This document shows, piece after piece, positions 41,173 to 53,900 of a DNA stretch of 64,000 nt. The stretch is from contig CM034106.1 in assembly GCA_019914945.1 (NCBI GenBank), forward strand, positions 8,742,001 through 8,806,000. The letters run 5' to 3'. Positions within the stretch are counted from its first letter, which is position 1. Each line of letters starts with the position of its first letter. The stretch is from Typha latifolia (Eukaryota; Streptophyta; Magnoliopsida; Poales; Typhaceae). The notes under the pieces were generated by a model, which was given only the letters and a program-made list of their open reading frames with translations, was not told the origin of the DNA and ran no database searches. A program made the position numbers and the translations under genes.

Positions 41173-42009
41173 CCGCAATACTACCGGTGAGAAGAGGATT
41201 TTGTCAGACGTGGGTCGGGTTCGATTATCCTGACATCACACGCGTACAACTGCGAGAACTACTACTCCGGACTTGGATCCTCTGCACCCCGGATGTAGAA
41301 CCTTCAAGAGGACGGTTACATTTCAGGCTGCGATTTAGACCCTGTGTAGGAGAGAAAATCAGAAAGTTGCGGGAGTATCGACTGTTCGCGCATTAGGGTT
41401 TGGAGACGATCACCGTCCCAGATCTGCTTGGTCGCGTGTGCTCTTGCAATGACACGTGTACGGTTGGTGCAACTAGCTTATGATGTTGATGGCTAATACC
41501 GGCGTCTGAAGTTGGGTATTTCCCACGAAAAATAATTATCACAATAGGTATCATCGTTCATAACTATTTACCAAAGTAGGCACCTTTGGTGCCACATCGG
41601 CAACAATGATTGAGAAGTTAGTGAGGGTAAAACTTTATATGATGCCACAATAAGTGCTCAGGTAGATTGATTACTAATTGAGTTAGGTCAACTGTATAAT
41701 TTGTATGGGGATAGGATTAGGATAACGATGGATTTGGGTCATATACCAATGAATTGGAGATTGGATTATGAAGCTGATAAGGGATAAATAAGGTTAGCAA
41801 CAGGACAAATTCGATGTTGAATTGGTATTTAATTACGTGGGAAGGAGAGTAAGATGGCTTATCACGTCAAGCATCCTCCCAATTCGTATTTGGAATCATA
41901 GAATTCTTAGGAATTGGGGTATTTGATAACTCATGATTGATGCCAAATCATCTAAACAAGATAAGTTATAACTTTTAACTAATGTTGCAAACTGCGTCTT
42001 GGTCGTTGA

Positions 42010-42857
42010 AATGTGGATAAAGGGAGGGGATTATGAGAATAAAAAGTAGCATCGACGCTAGCTCTGCTAGGATTTGGAATAAATTCTTTTCTCCTCTTAG
42101 AGTTTTTTCCACTCACCGTCGGCGAGATCTTTCTCTCCTCTCCTCTCTCCTAGCCCGAGTGCTTAAGAGAGGAGAGAGCTCTTCTGCCTCTCATTTTCCT
42201 TATCTTACTCCTCTGTAGCTTCCTTTCTCTCCCTTTCATCTCTCATCTGAAACTTCTTTTCTTTTATCTATTTTTTTCTACATGTGTTTCCCTTTCTCTG
42301 TAGTCACCCATTCTGCAGCTGGCGCTGCAGCTTCGTCGCTAAGGGGCCGCCCTCGCTTAATGTGTTCTCCGTCATGTCAAATGGGAAATGCCAGGATCTA
42401 TTCACAGAGTAGTCTATGCTTGCCAGCGTCTATTGCTAAGGTACAAACATAGTGCTTTTATTTTGCTTTGCAGCAAAATTAGGGTGTTGTTGTTTTTTTT
42501 TTTTATGTTCTTTAGTTTGTGTTACATGTGGGTGATATTCGATCCTCTTACCTTAGTGGATTCTCAGGACTATTGGACTGACAGAACCTATAGCTATTAG
42601 GCTATGAATACTGAATGCGAGACTCTTTGCTCCTAGGAATCTCTTGGGCTGTTCTTCGCTTTATTATTATGTTCGTGGCCTCAAGCTTGATCCTCTATCT
42701 AAAAGTGTAGTGCTGTCTATTGTAGTCCAAGTGTGGGGCTTTTGTTAAAAAATTGTTAGTCTATCTCTCCTGCTCTTTGTGTATCAGGTCTTACCGTTGT
42801 AATCTCTAGAAGTTAATAAATTACCTCCGCCTATGGGCTTTCCCTTAAAAAAAAAAA
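42010..42857 (+). mobile_element. Possible poly(A)-tailed retroposon
   Basis: A CT-rich start is followed by non-coding text, then AAGTTAATAAATTACC and, shortly after, a terminal A11 run at 42847-42857. A polyadenylation-like AATAAA before a genomic A tail suggests a retroposed transcript or LINE 3' end. I see no coding frame and could not identify flanking duplications, so the left limit is arbitrary. Confidence 0.3.
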
Positions 42858-44440
42858 TGAATAGAGATTAGTCTCGAATTAAAATTCATTTAGATAATAA
42901 AATAAAATAAGAGTACCGGAGGTCAAAGACGAAAAAAGAATTAAAAGAAAGAAATAATGAACATATCTCAAGCCAATCTTATTAGATTGAAACTATTTTG
43001 GAACATGCCCACGAATTGATCAACAGTACTCTTAGCATAAGAATGGTCCAAAAATATATGACCGAATAGATTCATCTTGAGAAGCAAATATATAAACAAT
43101 GTTTCGAGTCTATGAATTTTATGTTATTCTTGAATCTAAATCCTACATCTAACGTCACGAAATAAATTAAAGTTTGTTTTCGTTCTGTCTATCTTTTAAA
43201 GCTAGTCAGAGAATAGAATACATGTACATTTGTACTACTCCCAAACTAGGTCAATATATACTCTCTAATAGATATAATTAGATTCTTTCATCAAGAGAAT
43301 CATACAGGCATGTCTGTATTAATAATTGGCAGCTTCTTTCGCTGTATCATAGCTATTCTCAACGTTGAATTACTTCCAAATAGATACTTCAAGTGCATTA
43401 CAGTTGAATCTTTGTTTTTATTTTTATAATTGCATGTCTTCCTTCATCCATTTCTATTATGAAAATTATAAATTCCAGCTGCCAAAAGTTGGAGATCCAT
43501 CTATATGTATATATATATATAATCTTTATTACCAACCTGCATATAAAAAAGAATAAATTTGATGCTTAACAATTCTTCTGGTTGCTGACATTAAATTCTG
43601 GGTGCTGGAATCTTCACAGATTATTTAGTTAAATTATAGATTATAAGTATTAATTCGACAAAACTAAGCCTAATCGGCAATTTATTTATCTAAATAATGT
43701 ACATCACAAACTTAATTCCTATTAATTAGTATTTTACACTGTGATTAAAGTGTCGATAAATTCAAGTCTTTACTTGACATATAAAACATCAAGTAAAATA
43801 AACTTATAATGCCATGGTAACGAACCCATTAAGTCTTCTAAACAAAGATTCTTACATGTACTTGAACTTTAAAACAAGCAGCAGAAAGATGCTGTCAGAT
43901 TAGGTTCATCATGAATTGGATTGAATGTTCTAAAAGAAGAAGAAGAAAAAAGAATCATTTTGCCCTGAAGATTAATTCCTAGCTTCAACTTATATATATG
44001 TTGTTATATATATGAATATAAGTGTTTACTATCCATTTATTATTTAAAGTGCTCAAAACACACAATCAGATTGAAAATAATAATAATAATTAAAGATTGG
44101 ACTGGATCATCGGAATTTTTCATTAAACAAGTGAGATTAATTTATATAGAATTTGTGGACATGACATCAGAGAGATGCTTAATTTTCTCAGAGTCGAAAA
44201 TGAAGATTAGGGACTGCATCTTCCAAATTGCAAGGTTTAGACTTTGTTGATGGTGATGTCGAGCCTACACTTTTGAGGTATTATTGTCAAATTAGTATTT
44301 GATTGAGAGAATTTTGCTGTGATAGAAAGGCGTGAGTACTATAAATTTTGGACAGAATATTTCACCAACTACAATCCAGTTAAATGTTTAGAAGTGTAAA
44401 TCTTGATTTTGTACAAAATACAGAGGGTAAAAGATAAGCC

Positions 44441-44460
44441 TTTTTTTTTTTTTTTTTTTT
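44441..44460. repeat. Poly(T) tract
   Basis: A run of 20 T. It could be the tail of a minus-strand retroposon, but no body was recognised. Confidence 0.8.
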
Positions 44461-46428
44461 GGGTTTCATTTTCACTCTATTGTTATTTTTTAGGTGACAA
44501 AAAAATTTCAAAAATACTTTGCTCATAATTTTTACTTAAAAGAGAGAGCATGTTGACAAGATTTCATTCATCACAAATCAGTGATAGGACTCTAGAACAA
44601 GCTGCAAAATTAGCTACACAAGCTATAAGTAGGTTTCAAATCTCAAGAGCGTGCAAAAGAATAATAGAATACTATATCCTAAACAAAAGAGCAAGTTTAA
44701 AGTTTCGAAGTTCAATGTATTTGTTAATTGTCACAACATTTGTAGACTCAAACACCGTAGCTCTAAGTGAGCCCCGAGAAAGATGAGACGATGGTTCAAT
44801 TATATCAATGAAACACTATTATAATTGTCTAATAAAATAACACATAATAAGAAAAACCATGACAAATGAACGGAGGAGGCGAAAAAAGAAGCGACGAAGC
44901 CATAAAAATCTCCCCATGTTGGAACCCGAAGAGAGGAGCAAGAAAAGCCTGCCATGCCGAAGCCCAACCAGAAAGGAAGAAGCAACATGCAAAAAGCCTT
45001 GAGTTCCTTCAATCACCTAAACTAGCTGGAACCCAAGCAACGATCAAAGCCCCCATGGTGGGAGCCGACTAGGATTGGATAACAGACTGAGCATAGCCCT
45101 CGCTCCTGCTCAGTCAACGCCATTAGCTATGGACTGGAGAGGACTAAACGAGGGAGGAGAGAGCCCCGTCTGTCCTCACCATGCTGGATAACAAGGGTTA
45201 GCAACTTGCATAAAAAAAATTAAGAGAAAAAAGGAAGAGATACGGAGAGAGGAGCCCAAAGAATGGCAAAGAGAAAAGAACAACATTAGCGGTGACACTC
45301 AGAGGACGGGAGAATTCAAGCGACACCAGAAACCCTAGTTAAAAAAGAAAGAAAGAAACTAATAGTTTGAAATTATTGTATAATTTTTAATTTATGAATA
45401 GGATTATAAATTCATTAAAGCACAGCTCCTTTAACGCCGTCTAATCTCTCGGGAAAACATCAACATGGTCATCCATTTAACAAGTCAAGTTGCTGATCTA
45501 AGGTATTATTCATGACAATGACCCAAGATATGAGGTTGTGCATTTATTAAAAGCACCAGACTCTTTGCTTCCATTGAATGAATTAGAATCCTGATTCTAA
45601 AGTTGATGCATCCACTAACTGAAAGAGAGAGCCAAAATATTTTAATTCTATCTCAGCTGTAGGTGTTTAAACAAAAGAAGAAGACAAAAAATGTTTAATT
45701 AAAGATGATCGTGCCAACCAAATGACAAAATTTAGGTCATAGTTTTGGTGTACTACGTTCCCTCATTTGTTAATATTTTTTTAATCTCTTTCTTTCTCCT
45801 TGATGCAAGAAAATGCATCAAACTGATAGGCGAAGAATCTATAAAACCTAAGTTAATTATTGGTATTTCTAATCATGGTTGAGCATACAATTATTATTTC
45901 TACTAGAATTAATATTGCATAAGACAATTAGACTCATTATATCACAAATATTACAATAAACTAATAGGCTATCTATAGCAAACTCGGGTACTAATTAATT
46001 TAACATTTTACTCCTTGAAACTTAGGATATCATGTATCATCAAAAGGCCTCTTTTAATTAGTTGTTAGCATTTAGTTAGGCCTTTGTATACTAACAACCT
46101 AGAAATTAATCTAACCTCAGTACACTTTCTATAGAAAATAGAGCCCTCCAAAAATAACCACCATTTTTATACTCATAAAATTTATTTTCTAACTCAAATC
46201 AAATTAATTGTAGGGGTATATATGCGAATAAAAGATTTTAAAAGGGTGTATATACAAAATGCCCTATTTCGGACTTTCTCAGAGCCCGCAAGGCCGAAAG
46301 TGAACGGGTATACATCTGGATCCACTTCAGAAAAATAAATAAATAAATATATATATATATATTTAATAAATAAAAAAAATAAGTAAATAAAATGAACAAT
46401 TTTGTCGTTTTCCTCCACCGCGATCTGC

Positions 46429-46436
46429 TATAAAAG
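46429..46436 (+). promoter_or_regulatory. TATA box of AMT1
   Basis: TATAAAAG lies 89 bp upstream of the AMT1 ATG, leaving a leader of about 60 bp, a normal spacing for a plant core promoter. Confidence 0.6.
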
Positions 46437-46524
46437 ACGAACGCCATTCCCACCAATCTCCCGCCCCCAATACTTCAACTAGTATTGTTATTGGAAAGCG
46501 TAAAGGAGAAGAAGGAAGGAGAAG

Positions 46525-48051
46525 ATGTCGACGTGCTCGTCCGACCTGGCTCCGCTGTTCGGCGCGGCGGCGGCTAACGCCACCGGCGCAGCGTCGTACA
46601 TCTGCGGACAGTTCGAATCGGTCTCCCTCCAGTTCGTCGATGCGGGGTACGCCATCGACTCGACGTACCTCCTCTTCTCCGCCTACCTCGTCTTCGCGAT
46701 GCAGCTCGGCTTCGCGATGCTCTGCGCCGGCTCGGTGCGCGCCAAGAACACCATGAACATCATGCTGACGAACGTCCTCGATGCGGCCGCCGGGGCTCTC
46801 TTCTATTACCTCTTCGGCTTCGCCTTCGCCTTCGGCGCCCCCTCCAACCCCTTCATCGGCAAACAGTTCTTCGGCCTCAAGAAGCTCCCCCAGACCGGCT
46901 TCGACTATCCCTTCTTCCTCTACCAGTGGGCCTTCGCCATCGCAGCCGCCGGTATCACATCCGGCTCCATCGCCGAGCGCACCCAGTTCGTCGCCTACCT
47001 TATCTACTCCGCCTTCCTCACCGGCTTCGTCTACCCCGTTGTTTCCCACTGGTTCTGGGCGGCCGACGGCTGGGCCTCCCCAGCCAAGAACCTCGACCAG
47101 GACCTCCTCTTCCGCTCCGGCGTCATCGACTTCGCCGGCTCCGGGGTTGTCCATCTAGTTGGTGGGATCGCCGGGTTCTGGGGGGCGCTCATCGAGGGCC
47201 CCCGCATCGGGCGGTTCAACCGGAATGGCCAAGCCGTCACCCTCCGCGGCCACAGCAGCACCCTCGTCGTGCTCGGGACCTTCCTCCTCTGGTTCGGATG
47301 GTTCGGGTTCAATCCCGGCTCCTTCCTCACCATCTTCAAGTCGTACGGCCCCTCAGGCTCCATCCACGGCCAGTGGTCCGCCGTCGGGCGGACAGCCGTC
47401 ACCACCACCCTCGCCGGCAGCGTCGCCGGGCTCACCACCCTGTTCGGGAAGCAGCTCCAGACCGGGCACTGGAACTTGATCGATGTCTGCAACGGGCTCC
47501 TCGGCGGCTTCGCCGCCATCACCTCGGGATGCTCCGTCGTCGACCCATGGGCCGCCATCATCTGCGGGTTCGTCTCTGCGTGGGTCCTCATCGGGCTCAA
47601 CAAGCTCGCCTCGTTGGTCAAGTACGACGACCCCTTAGAGGCCGCGCAGCTCCACGGGGGTTGCGGCACATGGGGGATCATCTTCACGGCGCTGTTCGCA
47701 CGCGAGAAGTACGTGAACGAGGTGTACCCGGGGAGGCCCGGCAGGCCGTACGGGCTCTTCATGGGTGGAGGCGGGCGCCTCCTGGCGGCGCACGTGGTGC
47801 AGGTGCTGGTGATCGTGGGGTGGGTGAGCGTCACCATGGGCCCGCTCTTCCTCCTCCTACGCAAGCTGAAGCTGCTCAGGATCTCGGCGGAGGACGAGAT
47901 GGCCGGTATGGATCTTACGACGCACGGCGGGTCCGCCTACGCGTACCACGACGACGGCGACGAGACGACCAACCATCACGTGGCGGTGCCCGCCCCGTTC
48001 AGGCCCTCGTCGGTGCCGGCCAAGGTGGAGCCCAGCACGACTCAGGTGTAG
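46525..48051 (+). CDS. AMT1: AMT1-type high-affinity ammonium transporter
   Basis: Intronless, 508 residues, as usual for plant AMT1. The protein imports ammonium across the plasma membrane and works as a trimer with about eleven membrane helices. The ammonium-transporter signature begins at D202 ([13 protein letters not shown]). The conserved pore histidines are H210 and H377 (LHGGCGTWG). Further family text: [13 protein letters not shown] and FNPGS. The cytosolic tail contains [14 protein letters not shown]465 there aligns with the threonine (T460 of Arabidopsis AMT1;1) whose phosphorylation closes all three pores, so the switch seems kept. GC content is far above the flanking DNA, a common feature of monocot single-exon genes. 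Which AMT1 member it is cannot be decided from this sequence. AATAAA occurs near 48341. Confidence 0.95.
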   Translation: MSTCSSDLAPLFGAAAANATGAASYICGQFESVSLQFVDAGYAIDSTYLLFSAYLVFAMQLGFAMLCAGSVRAKNTMNIMLTNVLDAAAGALFYYLFGFAFAFGAPSNPFIGKQFFGLKKLPQTGFDYPFFLYQWAFAIAAAGITSGSIAERTQFVAYLIYSAFLTGFVYPVVSHWFWAADGWASPAKNLDQDLLFRSGVIDFAGSGVVHLVGGIAGFWGALIEGPRIGRFNRNGQAVTLRGHSSTLVVLGTFLLWFGWFGFNPGSFLTIFKSYGPSGSIHGQWSAVGRTAVTTTLAGSVAGLTTLFGKQLQTGHWNLIDVCNGLLGGFAAITSGCSVVDPWAAIICGFVSAWVLIGLNKLASLVKYDDPLEAAQLHGGCGTWGIIFTALFAREKYVNEVYPGRPGRPYGLFMGGGGRLLAAHVVQVLVIVGWVSVTMGPLFLLLRKLKLLRISAEDEMAGMDLTTHGGSAYAYHDDGDETTNHHVAVPAPFRPSSVPAKVEPSTTQV

Positions 48052-49740
48052 TAGGCGCGTGTTTTTTCTCCTCTCTCTCTTCTTTTCTGTGGTTTATTTA
48101 TTGTGTTGGTTTCTCGCAATTCTTTTTCTCTTTTTGGGTTTTAAAGTTGAGTGTACAGAGACGAGGGAATTGAGAAGATGATTGTGATTCTGGATTTTGG
48201 ATTGTGGTGATTGATGGACTCTCTGCGGGTGAATCAATTGTGAGGTTTTGAGTGGGATTCTCTGTCTCCTTTGCTCTCTTTTTTCTTTTCATTTTATTTT
48301 TCTAATTTGTCTCTGTTATATTATTTGGTTTGGAATGGAAAATAAAAATGAGATGCCTTTCCCTACTCTTATTTCTATCGCATTTTCTTCCATTTTTTTT
48401 TCTCCTTGTTTTCTCTTCCAACTACTATACAAAAATTAAGAGTTTTTTTTTGTGATCAACTAAGAGAGTACTAAACAAAGAATGTTTAACCAAGAACAAA
48501 ATTATATAGAACTGTAGGAAGATATTGGTATGGAGTGCATCTCCCGCTATATTCTCGTAGTTCCACTAAACAACTTATATGAACTCCTCAATCAGAAAAG
48601 ATTTAAAAAGAAAAATAAAAAATGAAAAGAAAAGTAATATGATCTCAAACCTGCAAACAAAGTATTATAAATACGACAATTCAGAATATTTGTATCAAAT
48701 TTCTAAGTAAAGTGTAAAAAATTGATTACAATATCTGGAGATTAGGGGTTCTGAGAATCAACTACAAGCAGTCATAAGAATAGGATTAAAACTTATTATG
48801 AATTAGATTTGGAATGATTTGGAAGTGAAAAAATTGTAAAAATTTATATGGAGGTAGCATCAGAAGTTAGGGTTCTAATGGATCTAGTTTCACGAGAATC
48901 TGACGTCTGAATGAAAAGATATTGATAAAATAGTGGAGCAAGGTCGAATATGGTAGAATGATAATTAATTGATGTTACGGCGCTAAGATATGGTGGCTGT
49001 TGGTGGTGAAAGGTGGCTAGGATTTGGAAGATCGGGATGCTTCTACGACTATGGTCTACTTTTAGAAAGATAAAGACGATCTAACGGCTACGGTAAAAGA
49101 TAAGAACGAAAATAATAATTTGACTAAACTCAGATTCATTCAATGATAATTATCAACGCATGTCCATACATATTTATAAGAGTAAAAATTCCTAGCAGAT
49201 CAGATCCTTATACGTATTATTCGATTTATTTAAAATTCAAATAATAAGATAAAACTAACTTTACTCGACTCGATTAGAATCAGTTTTTCTTAAATGAGGA
49301 CCTAAAAGTTGTAATAACCGTCCAGTTTATGAGTTCCACATCTCTCTTCACTTTGTGCTGATTTATCTAAAACTTAGAATACAAATTGTTAAATATGTCA
49401 ACTAAGGTTTAAGAAAGCCAGAGCAAGGCAGGATCATTCCTCTTCAATACCATGTATATTTCTCTGCTTGCTTAACTTCATCTGATATAACATTTTCGCA
49501 GAAGACGATCATTTTGAGAACCTCCATGGCAGCTAGTATCAAGCAAACAGGTCATTTCATACACCTCGCCAGAAGAAAGTGATGCCCTTCATAAATCTAG
49601 ATCATAGGTAAGGAGGTGAGAGACAAATAATTATAATATAAGTCCTTACCCTTATAATTTGCCACATTCCTTTGGAACTGAGGGTTGGACTTCAAAAATA
49701 TTAAAAAGGGTTAATTACATTTTGCTCGTTATAAATTTTA
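48052..49740. other. AMT1 3' region and intergenic DNA
   Basis: Contains the T-rich 3' UTR of AMT1 with AATAAA near 48341, then AT-rich sequence. No gene or clear mobile element was recognised. Confidence 0.5.
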
Positions 49741-50364
49741 TTAGATAAAATGGTAAAAAATTGGCTGAGCAGCAGTCCACGAAGGCACATCCCTCTCGCG
49801 CATTTCCTCAAACAGCGCAAACCCATTTCGGAAATCAAAGCAGTTCAAGAAACCACATTTTCCATCAGACAATCCATCAAACAGCTCGCGTGCAACCGCG
49901 ATATCTAAGTACCCCGCGTAAGCATCAAGAAGCGACGTCCGCACCACACCTTACGCATCAAAACCAGATTTGCGACATGAGCGTGAACCGATTTGACCAA
50001 ATTAACGTCGAAATTGTCCGAGCAAGCTCTGAGCACGTGGGGATAGATGAACTCGTCAGGGCGAGGCCTTCCGCCTGCGAATCACGAGGTTGAAGAGGTC
50101 GACGGCGGAGAAGGAATCAAGGCGAGAGGAGTTGGGATTGGCAAGGCTGTCGAAGACGAGGCGAACGTACCGGAGTTCGTCGAGGAAAAGGCACCAGAAG
50201 AGGACGAGCTTGAAGGAGAAGGAACTGGTTCCGGCCACGGGCCAAAGGCAATGAGGTAGGCTTTGGAGTTGCTTGAGATGGGTGAGCTGCGTGCATTGAC
50301 ATAGAAGCGGGAGGATGCTCTGGTTGAAGTTTGCATGGGGAGTTTGGTGGAGTAGCAGTAGCAT
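49741..50364 (-). pseudogene. PPR protein pseudogene
   Basis: The minus strand begins with ATG at 50364. The first frame reads ILPLLCQCTQLTHLKQLQSL, then YVRLVFDSLANPNSS and LFNLVIRRRKASP. In the next stretch DEFIYPHVLRACS and KSVHAHVA are in frame, and after a frameshift near 49960 comes VVRTSLLDAYAGYLDIAVAR, ELFDGLSD, and, after a deletion, ALFEEMRERDVPSWTA. These are hallmarks of plant-type PPR repeats (PLS class). Intact members run to 500-700 codons, whereas this is about 620 bp, with frame changes and no C-terminal E/DYW region. It is a truncated, non-functional copy. Confidence 0.75.
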
Positions 50365-50936
50365 AATGGTGGAGTTGGTTGGCTATGGGCACCCATACGA
50401 AGCATCCTGGCTTCTGCCAAAACCCCCCCCTAAAAGACAATAAATTCCAACCAAATACTAAGAGAAGTTTTTCATATAACATACCCTACATTTAAGCAAG
50501 TTTCCCTTTCAACCCTGACATTTTCACTATTGCAAATCACAACCTATCTGCTTTGTAAATGAACTAAAAAGCACTTCTGTTACTCGTCACTAATGATTTT
50601 ACTATGCAATAAACAATTCCATATTTTTATGTCCATTTAAACACTGTTAAATTTAACCTAACAGAGGGTGTTTTTTGCATTTTCCTTAAATACAAGGTGT
50701 GATTCGGAAGAATGCAGAGAAAAATAGTGAACCTTGCATTAGAGGTATCAACTTTTGTGTTACATATTTAACTCAACATAGAAAAAAAGAGAGCTGCTTT
50801 TGGCATCAGCAGAACTGTACAAGAGCTATGTTATTTCCTTCTTAACAAGACAAATTATGAACTGACACTATCACAGAAGAAAAGAAATGTATTGGTAAGT
50901 TGTCGAAAGAAGTTGTTTGCTACTGAGATCACCAAC

Positions 50937-53900
50937 CTACAACTCTGCTAAAGATCCTCCGAAGTCTTGGGCAGCTTCGGCTACTCTCTCCTGGAACGAA
51001 GATGGAGGACTATTCGGATGGACCTCTCCTGAATCTGGATTGCTCCCGGATGTCGGAAGGTCCAATTGCTGTCCAGTCGATCCATGGGAATCTGCTACCT
51101 GGCCGTGCACCTGAATATTCGGGGTTATCGAATCATTCAACCAACAGCAACCAAGGTCTAAAGCATCCAGGTTAATCTCTTCAGTAGAAGACTGGCCACA
51201 GAAATCCATTTCCTGGCTTGCATTTGTCTGACAAGATAACTGACCGCAGTCTGAAGGTCGAGAAGAAGCACTTGAAGATTGTTCTGGTACCGTGATGTTT
51301 CTACAGTAAGTGCCTGTCACTCCCAGTTCGATTTCTAGACTAGCAAGTATATCCTGCCAACTGCTCGTGCTAACATCCACTGGCATCGTTGGTGGGCATT
51401 GAGGCTTGTCTGTTGTTACTGGTGCGCATTGAGATTTCTGTTGTGAAGAATCCTGTATCCCAAATGTGCTAATACCAATGGACGTCACTGGTTGTTTCTG
51501 ATGCCTCTGTGACGTTACAAGTGGACATTTAGATCCCTGCGGTAGATTATTATGAACCCCATCTAAGCTGGATTCAACTAATGTTACTGGAGCAGACCGT
51601 GATCTTTGTGGTGTTATCTGTGCATAATGAGATCTCCCTGGTGCAGTTTGGTGCATCTGCCCCTTATTGAAAACACTGAACTGAGATTTGTTGGCATTCA
51701 AGCTCATAAGACCAGGTTGAGCAGTCCCAACCCTTTTAAATCTTGTGCGTGAGTACATAAGCTGAGCAGCAAAGGCACCAGTGACACCTCTTTCTCTCTG
51801 GACGCTCTGTGCTCTCAGATTGAGTGGGTGGGTTTTGCTTGAGTGCTGGGCAATTCTGTGGCCATGCAGAGAGACAAGCAATGGGCGCTGCTGTTGCCTT
51901 TGGCTGATTGTATTGGGAGAGGCCCTGTTAGTTGCTGAGCAGGGGCGGAGTACATTTGGTCTGGAAGATCGAAATGGTTGAGAAATTGGAAATGATTTTT
52001 TGTCCTTGAAGAACTGCCTCAGTGCTTTCCACTTTCCATCCTTATCTGTAGAATGGCAATGATCATCAAATGAGGCACCATCACCCCAGTAGGTGCAAGG
52101 GGCTCGGCAGTCACATACATAACAGTGGCACTGCATTTACCAAAATCATAACCAATGCACCGTATTGATGTTAGAACAGAAATATTTTTCTTGAACAAGC
52201 AGCACAACTTTTAAGTTCCAAGGAAACTAATGAAGGCAAGCATTTAAGATAAGTTAGGAAAAACATGCAAAATTATATATAGGCTCACCATGTTACAGTG
52301 CTTCTCATGCGACGTAGTTCTGAAGGGGAAGTTAGCACATGAATGACGTGGATGAGGGAAGTCCCTACATGCCAACTGCAAAGGAATGAGAAAAGTTTAT
52401 TCACCAGTAATAACCAGATAAAATCAGTTGCAGCTGCAAGTATAAATAATATAGTTTCTTCCAATTGTTCTAGAGAAACGAATATGGCAAATTTATAGCA
52501 ATAAGACCTAAAGAGCAAGCTTTAGCAGCCTGTACTGCATATGTAAAGGAGATTCTCCACTAACTAGGAGCTTTAACATTCAAAGACCACCATGTTTGAG
52601 ATATAAAATGGACCAAGACCATTATAGAACAGATTTCAATTTCCCTTGAAATGCACATTTCTCTCATTCCATGAGAAACAATATCATAATAAAGAGAGTA
52701 AAAACTGTAATTATCCCACATCCATCACGATGTCAAACTAAGCTTGTGTAGAAGCCAATTTTAACAACTTTAAAGAGAGAAAAAGCAAGAAGTATATCAT
52801 TATGATGTTTACCTATGTTTCAAGGTCCAATAATGGTGAACATCATTGTTATGATCAAACAGATGGTAGACGTTTATACTATCTTACAAGAAAATTAGTC
52901 ATTAGTTTTGTGTTCTTTTTTTCTTCATAAGAAGTGGAAATGAGTAAGTGAAGAGTTGTGGATTTCTTAAATAAATCTCACACTTCAAGGGTAAAAAAGA
53001 GGAAAATAGTGGCTAAAGAAACAGGATTATCGACTCAAGGACCCAAGGACAAACAGTCAGTTGGTGGATGGCCTACACCGCATAGGATAAGAATTTTATG
53101 CTTGAACATTTTGCTAAATTATGCTATTTGAGGTTGTTATGTTGGGCATCTTACTTTTGGAATGATGATTGGCATCTACTTGCCAATGTTTGCCATTCCA
53201 ATAATGCAAGTTAACAATTGTATTCGAATTTTTTTTTCTCGCACATATAAGAACATGAAAATGTTCATCAAGAAACATGATTCCCTATCTTTAGAGATAT
53301 TAGCATAAAATAATTAGTAACCTTTACAAACAAAACAGAACGAAAGATCATCGTAAAACAGAATAAATAAACGCTACATATTACATGATAAGATAGGTCA
53401 GGCATCTCAAAAACATAAAATTCTACAAATATTATGAATATTCTCATAATAAGTAAGAATACACTTAAAATCTAATGATGCTACTGAGGAGAAAGCTGCA
53501 CAATCACGTGAGTAATAAGGATGTGCTGATAATGGAAGAAACACACATTAAGAATTCTACACCTACAAATAATTTAATAACTAATTATCCACTGGAAATG
53601 CTATGCAAGAAATATGTTAAAAATTCATGACTCTTCTACCAATTGACCTACAAGGTCAGAATGTAAACTAATACAACACATCAAACAACGGATCAATAAT
53701 GGAAAATTGGCAGCCCTTTTCAGGAGCAACTTCAAAAGGGGTTTGAACTGGGTATCCAAGATGCATTTTTCATCGTACATTGGTTCATAAGTCTAACATA
53801 TTTCTCTTTCCTAATTTATGCTCTCGTGATTGTGGAGAGCCAGAGCAAGCGTCGCATGTAGAAGAGATGAAAAGAGAATAGGAAAAGAAAGGACAGAGTG

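Larger units (their letters stand above)
41100..46420. other. Intergenic region between beta-amylase and AMT1
   Basis: Over 5 kb without a recognised gene. It contains the beta-amylase promoter at the left, a poly(A)-tailed retroposon-like segment (about 42010-42857), a poly(T) run (44441-44460) and a moderately GC-rich stretch (44840-45350) that might be old LINE-derived DNA. Confidence 0.5.

Noticed and set aside
46363..48173. Long frames of 277, 263 and 415 codons overlapping AMT1
   Set aside because: They are shadows of the GC-rich AMT1 coding sequence; only the 508-codon frame shows a known family.
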